From contig JBBHKE010001990.1 in the NCBI GenBank assembly GCA_037447655.1, forward strand, positions 1 to 64,000: a stretch of 64,000 nucleotides of DNA, in the 5' to 3' direction. Under the pieces are notes generated by a model. It was not told the DNA's origin, searched no databases, and was given only the letters and a program-made list of their open reading frames with translations. This DNA comes from Zygnema cylindricum. Its lineage: Eukaryota > Streptophyta > Zygnematophyceae > Zygnematales > Zygnemataceae. Shown here piece after piece: positions 21,571 through 31,827 of this stretch. The position numbers and the translations under genes are program-made. The first letter of the stretch is position 1. Every line of letters begins with the position of its first letter.

Positions 21571-23195
21571 ATGAGAGTTAGGAAAGGTGAAAAAGAGTTT
21601 GAGGTAAAGGTGGGAGTGGCTAGTAAGGAATCGGAAGAGGGACGCCTGCTCGGCCTTACAGTTAAAGTGGGCACTCAAGAAGGGGGAGACAATTGGTATG
21701 GCGGTCGTCCTACCCTATGGAGGAAGGGAAGGAGGGGATTCCGGAAAAATAGAGTAAGTATGACCCTGACTTTGGCTCAAAAGAGAGTGACGACACTGGA
21801 AAGACTTCCGTAGAGGCCCCGGAAGTCGTGACAAAACTTCTCGAGGAGTATGTTGATGTCTTTCCCTTGAAGCTCGTGGAAGGCTTACCTCTAAAGCGCT
21901 AAGTAGACCATAAGATAGAGCTTGTTCTCGTAGTGGTACCCCCGGCAAATCGGATGTACAAGATGAGCTACACCGAATTAGATGAACTCAAAAAGCAACT
22001 TGCAGAGTTGGTCGAAGCCAGAGCAATCCTGCAGAGCAAGTCACCGTATGGAGCCCCCGTCCTCTTCGTAAATAAGAAGGATGGAGGTTTCCGTATGTGT
22101 GTGGATTACCGAGCGCTAAACAAGTTAACAATGAAAAACGCGTAACCTCTACCGAAGATAGACGAATTGTTGGATCGACTACGAGGTGCTAAATATTTTT
22201 CGAAGATAGACTTGCAAAGTGGCTATCACCAAATCAGAATTGCCGAGAAAGATGTGGAAAAGACAGTATTTAAAACTCGATACGGTCATTTCCAATTTTG
22301 GGTTATGCCGTTCGGATTCACCAACGCACCGGCAACTTTTATGCATTTGATGAATTCCATCTTTCGGCAATATTTGGACGCCTTCGTAATTGTCTTCTTA
22401 GACGACATCTTGGTGTATAGCAAGACGTTGGAGGATCATGTGGAGCATCTGCGTACAGTATTACAAGTCCTACGGGAGAACAAGTTGTATGCTAAAAGGA
22501 GTAAATGCGACTTCTTGAAAGGGAAAATTGAGTTATTGGGTCATGTGGTGAGCCAGGATGGAATCGTAGTGGATCCCAACAAAACTAGGGCAGTGAGGGA
22601 GTCGCCACACCCGACGAACATTACGGAGTTACGAAGCTTTCTTGGATTATGCTCCTACTACTGCCGTTTTGTCGAAGGTTTTGCAAAAAATGCTGCACCA
22701 CTCACATAATTACTTAAGAATGACGTGTCCTATGAGTGGAAAACGGCGCAAGGGGCAGCCTTTGACACGCTAAAGAAGCAAATGGTTACCGCCCCTGTGT
22801 TAGCTATTCCCGACCCAGAATAACCTTGGACGATAATCACCAACGCTAGCGATACGGCTATTGGAGCAATCCTTATGCAGGATCAAAGAAAAGGCCTTCA
22901 ACCCATTACTTACGACAATCTGAAACTAAAGGCAGCGGAGCCTAACTGGGCCACCCATGAAAAAGAGACAATCGACATTAATAATGCGCTGAAGGTTTGG
23001 AAATGTTACGTTCAAGGGAAGCCGATCACGGTCATCACCGATTACCACGCCCTAAAGTATCTTTAGACAAAGCCGAAGTTGTCAAGGAAACAGGTGCGAT
23101 AGATGACGTTTCTTCAGACCTTCGGGCCGGAACTAGATATTGAGTATAGACCGGGCAAGACGAACCCGGCGGATAAACTGTCGAAGGCGGAGTAG
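21571..23195 (+). pseudogene. Gypsy reverse transcriptase and RNase H (element G)
   Basis: A linker (EEYVDVFPLKLVEGLP) leads to reverse transcriptase: [55 protein letters not shown] and catalytic FLDDILVYS near 22,400, then [11 protein letters not shown] and [11 protein letters not shown]. Stops occur at about 21,901, 22,143, 22,707 and 22,821. RNase H follows with TNASDTAIGAILMQ (the family has TDASD), HALKYL and DIEYRPGKTNPADKLS. Confidence 0.9.
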
Positions 23196-23202
23196 CCGCT
23201 GA

Positions 23203-24400
23203 GTGACGGAGCCTGGCTGCAGGGGATGGAACGTTAACATGAAGAAAGGACACCGCGGCCGGACAAAGCGAATCCAACTTAGCGAAGTGATGCGGTACAG
23301 TGGATTAACAAATGGTTACGCAGGATTAAGGTCGCATACGACGAGACGTAGAATCCCGAACAGTGTGGAAGGTATTAGTTCGAGCGAATGGTATGTATGA
23401 GGCGGGCCAGTCGACAACTAACTGCGTTGACAAACTGAGTGCGTCATTCGATGCTAAATGGTCGTAATGAGCTGCCATTACATTTCGGGCGGGATAAAAC
23501 AACTGCACGTGTCGTTGAGGCGTATTATTGGCCTAACATGACTCAGGACATTGCGGAGTATGTCCGAACGTGTGACTCGTGTAACAAAAATAAATTGAAA
23601 TTGCGTCACCAAGGTCTGTTATAACCCCTCCCGATACCATCTGTTCGTTGGGAGGCGATTTCGATAGACTTCATCGTTGCTCTTCCGTTGACTCGCAAAC
23701 GCTATGACTCCATCCTCGTCGTCATGGATAATTTGACAAAAATTGCCCATTTCCTACCCACGACAACCACAGCCACAGTGCGGGATGTGGCAGATTATTC
23801 TTTCAGGAGATATTCCGCCATCACAGACTCCCGAAGAGGATCGTCAACAACCGTGACCAAAAATTTGTGAGTCACTTTTGGAGAAGTTTGTTCGAGTTGT
23901 GTGTAACGCAATTGGCCATGTCCAGAGCTTATCACCCTCAGACTGAAAGTCAGACCAAAGAGTGAATCCGACTTTGGAGGAGGCTTTGCGGGCTTATGTT
24001 TCGGTAAACCAAATGGATTGGGTGAACCATTTGACGGCAATTGAGGTGGCGTATAACAGTGCGGTGCACTCGTCCACGAATGAAAGATACGCCATTTTCC
24101 CTCAATGAAAGATAGCCCACCCTTCCCCAAAATTTATTGGCAGTGGATTGCCCTACACCCGCAGCTCTGGATTTCGCCAAAACCCTGCAAGGGAATCTGG
24201 AAAAGGCGGCGAAGGCGTTCCAGCTTGCAAATGACCGTCAAAAGTCGACACTCACCAGAATGACATCATATTCAGCGTGGGAGATAAGGTTCGCCTTAAT
24301 ATGGCAAATATGTCATAACCGGGTGCCCTCTCCAAGAAATTGGGACCGAAATTTTTGCGTACATTCACTGTTCTTTCAAAGGTGGAAGAGGTGGCCTATA
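23203..24400 (+). pseudogene. Gypsy integrase (element G)
   Basis: The zinc-binding end shows LHFGRDKTTARVVEAYYWP and CDSCNKNK near 23,580. The core has ISIDFIVALPL (first Asp). The second block reads VNNRDQKFVSHFW where the family has SDRD, so the second catalytic Asp appears to be Asn. AYHPQTESQTKE lies near 23,930. Frameshifts and stops are frequent from 23,800 to 24,330. Confidence 0.85.
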
Positions 24401-24712
24401 AATTAAATATTATGCAAAAATGGCATATTCACAATGTTTTCCATGTTTCCCTACTCAAGCCGTTTCCCAACCCCGATTCGATTTTTCCTAATCGACGCCC
24501 ACATACCCCATTACCGCCCATTCAGGGTACCTCGGACGAGTACGAGGTGGAGGAGATCCATCAATCGCGCAGAATTCAAAATTCTAACTCCACACAATAT
24601 TTGGTGCGTTGGAAGGGCTACGGAGTTGAAGACGATTCTTGGGTGGACGAGGAGGATCTGCATTCACCCGATTTGCTGCGCCGGTTTACGCAGAGTGCGA
24701 ACACTCAGCTTA
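24340..24712 (+). pseudogene. Integrase C-terminus with chromodomain (element G)
   Basis: The GPY/F-like part (LRTFTVLSKVEEVAYKL, HNVFHVSLLKPF) is followed by a chromodomain at about 24,538-24,690: EYEVEEIHQSRRI, QYLVRWKGYGVEDDSWVDEE, LLRRF. Known chromovirus chromodomains steer integration to marked heterochromatin. Its position fits that family. The frame continues open to 25,438 without further known domains. Confidence 0.88.
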
Positions 24713-25185
24713 ACCGGTGGGGCAATCGCAAAAGACGCAAAAAAGAAACAAATCGCAATGTCGCAACCATCATAATCATCTTGGGGACTCGGCAAAGGAA
24801 CGCAGCGGCGATAATAACGAACCGCAGCACTGTGGTTGCACAGCCACCGAAGAGAAGCATAGCAGCGGTGCCGTCAGAGAATCGCAGCGCTATCGCTGCG
24901 CTGATAAGAAATCGCAACGGCGCAGTTGTGCATCACAACATTGGTGACGACGAACCCGTGGTTTCGTCGCAGCGGCGGAATTTAAAAAATGTTGGACGCT
25001 GCGATACCCTCGTACGTTGCGATGTGTGGAAAAGTCCAACATTGAAACCCTCAACCCTCGCGGGTAAAGCCGTCATCACCGTTCGCGACCAACCTAGTCG
25101 AAGTAGTTTGGAGAGTGCCTCGCTCTGCACAGCCAGCTTACCTTCCCTTCTCGAACTACCGAAATTATCCGACACAACAAAATCC
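24713..25185 (+). other. Linker between chromodomain and extra ORF (element G)
   Basis: It is open in the chromodomain frame, but the peptide is low-complexity and made from repeats of AATCGCAGCG, AACCGCAGCA and similar motifs. These resemble the GCAACGCAGCG motif of the G LTRs. I regard it as spacer rather than protein. Confidence 0.5.
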
Positions 25186-26396
25186 ATGGCGTCGTCGTCC
25201 TCTCCATTACCGAAAAGGGGGAGACTTGTACGAATAGGGCAAGGAGATGTGCCCCGTCCAGATAGATTGCTAGCGGCGTCGGAAGCCATGGTAGAGGCAG
25301 ACTGGAGGAGGGAGGTAGAAGCAAGACCGGAACCGGAAAAGACGGCTAGTAGCGAGGCAAGGCCAGCGGAGACCAGTGGAGGGGAGGGGTCGCAATATTT
25401 ACAAGACCTCGAGTACAACCCACTCCAAGAGGGGGACTAGGAGGATGAAGAGGATCATGAAATCTCGGACCTGAAGAACCAGAACAGGAACCGACACCCC
25501 CGCCAATTGAGGAGCGTGCCTCTGATCTGGAGGTGATGAGGGACCTCAATAAGGAGCGCAGAGCAGACGAGCAGTCCTCGGAAAGCTCAGGAAAGAAGGT
25601 TGAAGCGCAATACCCTAGTGGAGACGATGTATTTCTACTTCGAGGGGAGAAAGGGGACTCGGATGGGGAGAGTGAAAAGGGTGAAGAAAATTACCTCTTC
25701 CCACTGCCTATCGACCCCCACCATCCAGAGCTCGCCTTCAATTTTGCCAAACGCTTCTATTGGGATCCTTCGGATTGGCCAGCAGCGTGGCGCACATGAA
25801 AACCTGGGGATCCTATTAATATCCCCGCCAGCGTGCCGTCCCACCCGGCCAAGAATTTCATGAGGACGAAGGACTTAGGAAACAACCATTAGGGTAATGT
25901 GCAGCTAAACCCTCATGCCCTGCCATTTGTGGAAGTGGTAGATGACCACTATCGGTACCGGGTGGATGTTCCGAGGCTGCTCCGCCAATATCACCCATGG
26001 GATGTTCGTCTGCACGACATCATCTCTCGGGTTGAAGTCACACCGGAGGTACGGGCACTCAAGCTAGCCGGCAAAGTTCTTTGCAGCGGGCTCGAGCTGC
26101 CGAAAACACGTTCTTCAAATTGAGGAAGGTACCTCGGTGGGAACCGGCGGATGAAGAAATAGATGGAGCAAAACAAATCGAAGCAACGCGAAGAACCAGC
26201 GGTTGCACCGGAGGCTGGGGAGGACCATGTTTGGGAGCGGATTACCCGAAGACGCTTGGCTGCAGCGGACCACCATATTGGGCGGTTGGAGACTCGGTGT
26301 GAGCAGCTCCAAAACCAAATGGACACACTGCGACAGGAATTAGAGGAGTACCGAGAAGAGACATACGATATACTCCGTCAACTTCAGTTTCTCTGA
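25186..26396 (+). pseudogene. YHPW-type accessory protein of chromovirus G
   Basis: I recognise no known family. A Met codon at 25,186 opens a basic then acidic N-terminus. A stop lies at 25,438, and from about 25,470 the frame continues (EEPEQEPTPPPIEERASD, QSSESSGKK). Next come YLFPLPIDPHHPEL, DPSDWPAAWR, VDVPRLLRQYHPWDVRLHDI and TPEV. A frameshift near 26,080 leads to LQRARAAENTFFKLRKVPRW, and a C-terminal coiled coil (LETRCEQLQNQMDTLRQELE) ends at a stop at 26,397. The minus-strand ORF at 57,463-58,798 matches it block by block in the same order. Further breaks: TGA 25,797 and TAG 25,890. Function unknown. Confidence 0.7.
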
Positions 26397-26630
26397 GGAA
26401 GTAGGTTCAGCGGGACGCTGAATCCTGTAGAAATAAATGGTCCATTTAAAGTATTTTCTAGGTCTATATAGAAATATAGAAAGAAGCCGAGGCAGTCTAC
26501 CTCTAACTTCTCTCTCCAACTCTCAAACTTGTCGCAGTCACTGAGAAATTGGAGAGGGAGCTAGAGCCATGGCTACCTAGGCTATCCAGAGGTTTACAGG
26601 AAATATATATTAGTTTGGGGTTTATTTACT

Positions 26631-26717
26631 AAAAGGTATATGCCGACCACAAGATTTGATCTTGGTACCTATAGGACGGCAGACAGTCGGTAGCCGATAG
26701 CCTTAGCCGTTAAGTCT
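26631..26717 (-). promoter_or_regulatory. tRNA-like Pol III module, antisense in 5' LTR H
   Basis: Minus strand: AGACTTAACGG (26,707-26,717), 44 nt, AGATCAAATCT (B-box core GATCAAATC exact), then TTTT at 26,631-26,634. Confidence 0.55.
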
Positions 26718-27284
26718 TTAACTAGTGTTAAGTACTATATGGTTTGATATTTAATTAAACATTATCAAGTACGATAATTCATTTAACTGTAACTGTTTAC
26801 GGGATACATAGATCAAGTAATGTAAAAGTACAGATTACGGTATGGATAAGAAACCAATACCCCGCATTTATTTCTTTAATGAAACGAATACCGCGCATGT
26901 ATTAATTACGGCTACGATTAAATGTGAATTTAATCCGACGGCCGGAATTAACGCCGAGATCGCGGAAAGAGGATTTCGGCGGTTGGTGGTCATCGCCACA
27001 TCGGATGACACGTGGCGCAATGACATTGGATCGCAGCATCTCCGAGGATTAAACGAGCGAAACCGGACATACTACGTGTCGACATTTAGGCCATGTCGTA
27101 CAGTGTCCGTACAAAAAGCACACCAGCAGTTGTACTTTTGTGTTCGAAACTGTAATCTGATTAGCTCCGTACATCAGTAGATAGAGTTTGTGAGAGAGAT
27201 AGGACTTAGAAAAATTAGGAGATATGACCCTCTCTCCCAGAGAGCTTATGTACAAAAGGTCAACTTTGACCCTCCATAACTTAG

Positions 27285-27356
27285 TGCTCAGGGGAGCAAA
27301 TTAAGAGATTCTTTTTGCTATCAACTCAGGGGAGTCTTGCCTTCACAAGGGTGAAG
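27285..27356 (+). promoter_or_regulatory. Three tandem RNA hairpins in the H leader
   Basis: TGCTCAGGGGAGCA (27,285-27,298), ACTCAGGGGAGT (27,324-27,335) and CTTCACAAGGGTGAAG (27,341-27,356) each form a 4-6 bp stem with an ARGG loop. Other LTRs keep the third stem with changed pairs: TGCAC/GTGCA in A, TACAC/GTGTA in D and L, CTCAC/GTGAG in J. They lie between the promoter region and the gag start, so they are probably in the RNA leader. Confidence 0.65.
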
Positions 27357-27461
27357 TTGGTCAGAGTTATTGTCTGCTCGGGTGGCAGTTGTTTTTGCTG
27401 AAACACAAAGGGGTCAGGGTTATCCTAAAGGCTTCTTGGAAGCTGTTTACTTTGAGGACTT

Positions 27462-28424
27462 ATGGATGTCTCAGAGTTTCAGGTTATGGGCCCACCCTCT
27501 AGGGTACCAATCTTTAATGGAACTGGCTTCATATACTGGGAAAGTATGATGATAGGAGCTCTATGCGAAAAAAGGTTTTGGGGGATAGTGAGTGGACGGT
27601 TGGGGCGTCTATTAAGTCTTCGAATTCCTCCAGGGTTTGGAGGAAGCAGATTCACCAGGAAAGAGGATCCACCTTCAACGGAGGAAACAAAGGAAGGAGA
27701 GGTGGTGGACAAAGGAAAGGAGAAGGCGGCGACCACACCAATAGCAACTGGTTCGGCATTCATGTCACCTATTCCGAGGAACGAGGAGAATGATACTAAA
27801 ACCAGGGACTTCAACAATATGGCGGCAAAGCACTTCATCCTAGGCCATCTCACTTAAAGACTTCCATGTCCTCATTTGCAGGTACAAAGGGCATCCGATC
27901 TTTGGATGGCTCTCATAAAGATGTACCGAAGTGGTACGATTCAGCAACAACAGTTGGCTCATCAGAAAGTTAAGGAGTATGTATACAAATGGGGGAAGAT
28001 GTTGGATTTTTGCAATGAGCTTGCTACACTCTTCATGGAGCTAGAGAGTGTGGGAAAAGATTTTAGTGAAAAAGAAAAGGTTAAGTGTTTACTGATGAAG
28101 TCACCCGATGAGTTCGAGAACATAGTCAACCGTGTGTAGGACTTGCCGGACTCAAGGTGGATATGAAACTCAGAGATAGGGATGATTCTCGTTCGGGAGA
28201 ATACGATTGAGATCCGAAGGGGAGGAAAGAGTGGCCAAGCCTTCGCAACTGCGACCGATTGGAGAAACAAGGATTCCTGGAAACCGGTCGGAAACTATGG
28301 GGGGAGGGAGCAGAAAAATCAGACCGACGAGTTCCGACCAAGGGCTCCCAAAGGTTTATGTCATTTTTGTAAGAAACCTGGGCACTATATGGCAGAGTGC
28401 ACTAAGCTAACGGGCTTCGGTTAA
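27462..28424 (+). pseudogene. Copia Gag, starting inside the LTR (element H)
   Basis: From ATG 27,462 the frame reads MDVSEFQVMGPPSRVPIFNG, TGFIYWESMM and KRFWGIVSGR. After a stop at 27,855 it continues in frame with ASDLWMALIKMYRSGTIQQQ and MKSPDEFENIVNRV. After stops near 28,137 it ends with a zinc knuckle CHFCKKPGHYMAEC near 28,360. Gag builds the particle that packages the element RNA. The start was chosen because the same ATG and reading across the priming site are kept in B, C, F and K. Confidence 0.88.
27482..27496 (+). other. Primer-binding site, half tRNA-iMet (element H)
   Basis: GGTTATGGGCCCACC, 15 of 15 to the anticodon-arm complement of plant initiator tRNA-Met. It is read in the gag frame as V-M-G-P; its ATG pairs with the CAU anticodon. 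Confidence 0.85.
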
Positions 28425-28429
28425 AGGAG

Positions 28430-30037
28430 GGGCAGACCGCTGGTACCCCGAGAGGAAAGAAAAAGGCCCTTGTGACAAAGGTACATGAGGCGGAATCTGA
28501 GGACAAGGACGATGAGCTCCTTTTAGATGAGGAGTTGGAGGCGAACAACGAGGTCGAAATTCCACGAAGGTAGAAATGTGCTTACAGTGGATTGAAAGGT
28601 GAAGCAGGTTGGATTGTAGATTTAGGTGCCTCCATGCACATGTGTAAGGATAGGCACTTGTTCACTAAGATAAGAAATATTCCCACCGTAGATATAGAGT
28701 ACGGGGATGGGAGGATAGTCACCACAACTCTTGTAGGATCGGTAGATTTGAAAATGTTAGTAGAAGGAAAGACATCCATAGTAACATTCTTTGATGTATT
28801 GTTTATTCCGGAGCTCAACAAAAACCTCATCTCTACATCTGTATTAGATGATAAGGGTTTTTTTACTAGCACTAGGGAAGGAGTCTTTTCTGCTAGTTTT
28901 GAGGAGGATGTCTATTTCATTGCTGAGAAAGGTAGCCATGGGATGTTTAGGCTGGTTTTAAGTAATGAAACGAAGAAACTTTATTATGCTGGCGTTCATG
29001 ATATTATGATGTGGCATAAGAGGCTTGGGCATGTGAATCTAGACAAGTTAAGAGAGATGAAAAAGATGGGAGTGGTGGAAGGGTTTAAGTTCAGTGAGAG
29101 TGATAATATAAGTGATTGTAGTGGATGTGCTCAAGGTAAAACACACAGATTACCCTTTCCTAAAACAACCACATATAAGGGAGAAAAAATTCTAGATTTA
29201 GTACACACAGATATTTGGGGACCGGCTAAAGTGCCCTCACCAGGGGGGAAGAGATTTATGATGACTATCACTGATGATTGGTCTCGGTATTCCCGAGTGT
29301 ATTTTTTGAAATACAAGTCCGAAGCTCATGATTGTTTTAGACAATATAAAGCATGGAGCGAAAAACTCCATGAAACTTCAATCAAGAGAATAAGGTGTGA
29401 CAATGGTGGAGAGTATACTTCTAACCAGTTTGAGGATTTTCTGAGGGAAGATGGGGTCGAACACCAAAAGACAGTTCTAGAAAACCCGGAACAGAATGGG
29501 GTAGCTGAAAGGTTAAATAGAACACTAATTGATAGTTCTAGAAGTATGTTGTCACATAAGAAGATATGAAAAAGGTTTTGGGCAGAAGCAATGAACTGTA
29601 CTAATTACCTCAAAAATAGAGTTCTTACTTCAGCTATAAAAGATCAAACACCTTATGAGAGATGGACAGGCCGGAAACGAGACATATCTCAATTAAAGGT
29701 TTTTTGCAGTCAAGTATTCAGTCTAGATACAGATCGGTCTAATTGGAAGCTAGATCTTAAAGGAAAACCGGGATACTTACTAGGATATGATGAGGATGTT
29801 AAAGGATATAGAGTTTATGATCTAAAAAGGGAAGATATAATCTTAGTAAAGCATCTAGTAGTTATGGATGAAAGAAAGTCTGTGGATACCTTCAAATATA
29901 CAAAGTCAGTAAAAATCAGATTTGAGTCAGAAAATTCCGATGACTTTGAGCTTCCTAACTATTCGGGTTTTAGAGAAGATGACATTCTTGCAGTTACAAA
30001 TCAGACCGAAAAGGACTCGGCTGGGAAACTTCAGTGA
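28430..30037 (+). pseudogene. Copia protease, pre-integrase, integrase (element H)
   Basis: After a frameshift near 28,430 an acidic linker (DDELLLDEELEANNE) leads to the protease motif WIVDLGASMH; relatives have DSGAS, so Ser has become Leu. Pre-integrase (SVLDDKGF, MFRLVLSNETKK, WHKRLGHVN), zinc segment CSGCAQGKTHRLPFP, and the core with HTDIWGP, IRCDNGGEY and [13 protein letters not shown] follow. A TGA at 29,567 interrupts HKKI-KRFWAE. The C-terminal part runs to GYRVYDLKRED and the FKYTKSVKIRFE segment. Confidence 0.92.
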
Positions 30038-30239
30038 CAACTCTACCCGAAGCGGAAGACGTGGTGGAAATTGATTCGGAATCAAGGGATAGGGGAGAAG
30101 CCGAGTTTGTTCGAAAGAATCCACGAGAACCATCTATTCCGGCCTCAGATATTGAGGAAGGAGAAGTAGCAAAAGACTGCAAAAAAAACAGGTTAATAAC
30201 AAGGTAACTAAACTATCTCATCAAGATGAACCTCAAACT

Positions 30240-31814
30240 TATGGAGAGGCGATGACTTGTCTAGAAAGAAACCGGTGGAAGACAGCCATCAATGAGGAGA
30301 TGGCCTCAATTATGGCAGCCGATACTTGGGAGTTGGTGGATTGTCCACCTAACCGAAAACGAATCGGTTGTAAGTGGGTTATCAAATTAAAACTGAACCC
30401 ACATAACACAATCGAGCGCTACAAGGCCCGATTAGTGGCAAAGGGATTTACAAAAAAGGAGGGAATTGACTACGATGAAACCTTTGCCCCGGTGGTCAGA
30501 TTTCCCTCCGTCCGCATAATTCTCAGCCTGGCAGCAGCGAAAGACATAAAAGTGCACCAGATGGACATCAAGACAGCCTTTTTGAATGGAAAATTGGAAG
30601 AGGAGATCTTCATGCGACAACCCCAAGGGTTTGTGGAGGAAGGAGAGGCGAGTAAGGTATGTCGGCTGATTAAATCTCTTTATGGTTTGAAACAGGCGCC
30701 TCGACAGTGGAATAAGAAGCTTGATTAGTTTCTTACCGGTCTGGGATATATTCGGATCAGCTCAGATCACTCAATCTATGTTTTCGAAGAAGAGGAAGGT
30801 TTTATATTTATTGCAATTTATGTTGATGATTTGTTTGTTTTAAGTAAATCAATGGAAAAAATTAATAAACTGAAAACCGATCTTAAGGGGAGATTTGGAA
30901 TGAAGGATATGGGGGAAGCAAAATATATTTTGGGAATTCAAGTAGACAGAGACCGAAAAAGAAAAATTATAAGATTGACTCAAAAGGAAACAATAGGGAA
31001 CATGCTTGAAAAATTTCAAATGGATAAAGCTAATAGTTGTACAACTCCAATGGAGTTGAAGAAGGGAAGTGAGGGGAGTGAGGAAGGAGGAGTTATAGTC
31101 TTAGACGAGGAATTATCTCCTGAATAACAGAAGTTCATGCACACTATTCCTTACAGATAAGTAGTGGGAAGTCTAATCTATTTTATGAATTTTACCCGGT
31201 CGGATTTAGCTGCAGCTGTAAGAGTGCTGAGTAGAAGTCTAAATGCTCCCACTAAGAGGGATTGGGAGGCAGCTAAGAGAGTCCTTAGATATTTGATAGT
31301 AACTAGGGATCAATGGTTGCATTTGGGTGGGGAGAATACTGACATCACTACTTGGAGTGATGCCAGTTATGGTGATGCTCCGATGAGGAGATGCACTTCT
31401 GGATATGTATTATATGTGGGTGATGGGGCTTGCTGTTGGAGTAGCAAACAACAAAAATTTATTGCTCAGTCCACCTTGGAGGTTGAGTATATGGCCTCTT
31501 GCTCTGTTGCGAAAGAATTGATGTGGGTCAAGTCTTTGCTTGGTGAGCTTGGTCACCTTAAGAGTGGTGAGAAAAAAAAAATTTGTGATAATCAGGCAGC
31601 AATCGCTATTTATGTCAATCCTAAACATCATTTTAAAGCCAAACACATGGACATCAAACTCAGCTTTGTTAGAGAGAAAGTAGAAAACAAAATAATCAGT
31701 TTAGAGAACCGACCAGATAGTGAGATGGTAGCGGATATGATGACCGAACCTGTGCCTTCCCCTAAGCTAATTTTCTGCAGGGAGAAGTGTGGTCTGAAAT
31801 TAAAGATTGACTAG
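30240..31814 (+). pseudogene. Copia reverse transcriptase and RNase H (element H)
   Basis: Reverse transcriptase: MASIMAADTWELVDCPPNRK, RYKARLVAKGFTKKEG, FAPVVRFPSVR, HQMDIKTAFLNGKL, LYGLKQAPRQWNKKL, YVDDLFV near 30,820, EAKYILGIQVDRD. Stops at 30,726, 31,125 and 31,158. RNase H: WSDASYGDAP, STLEVEYMAS, CDNQAAIAIY, KHMDIKLSF, ending KLIFCREKCGLKLKID. The purine tract AAATAAGGGGAG precedes the 3' LTR. The relation to the J and A sequences is close. Confidence 0.93.
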
Positions 31815-31827
31815 AAAATAAGGGGAG

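Larger units (their letters stand above)
26426..27481 (+). repeat. 5' LTR of element H
   Basis: TGTAGAAATAAATGG to GAGTTTCA. The order inside is tRNA-like block (antisense), GTAC-rich U3, three hairpins (27,285-27,356) around ATTCTTTTTGCT, then the last 20 bp with the gag start codon ATG at 27,462. Confidence 0.95.

Noticed and set aside
24713-25185. Protein domain between the chromodomain and the extra ORF
   Set aside because: The peptide is made from short DNA repeats (GCAGCG type) and has no motif.
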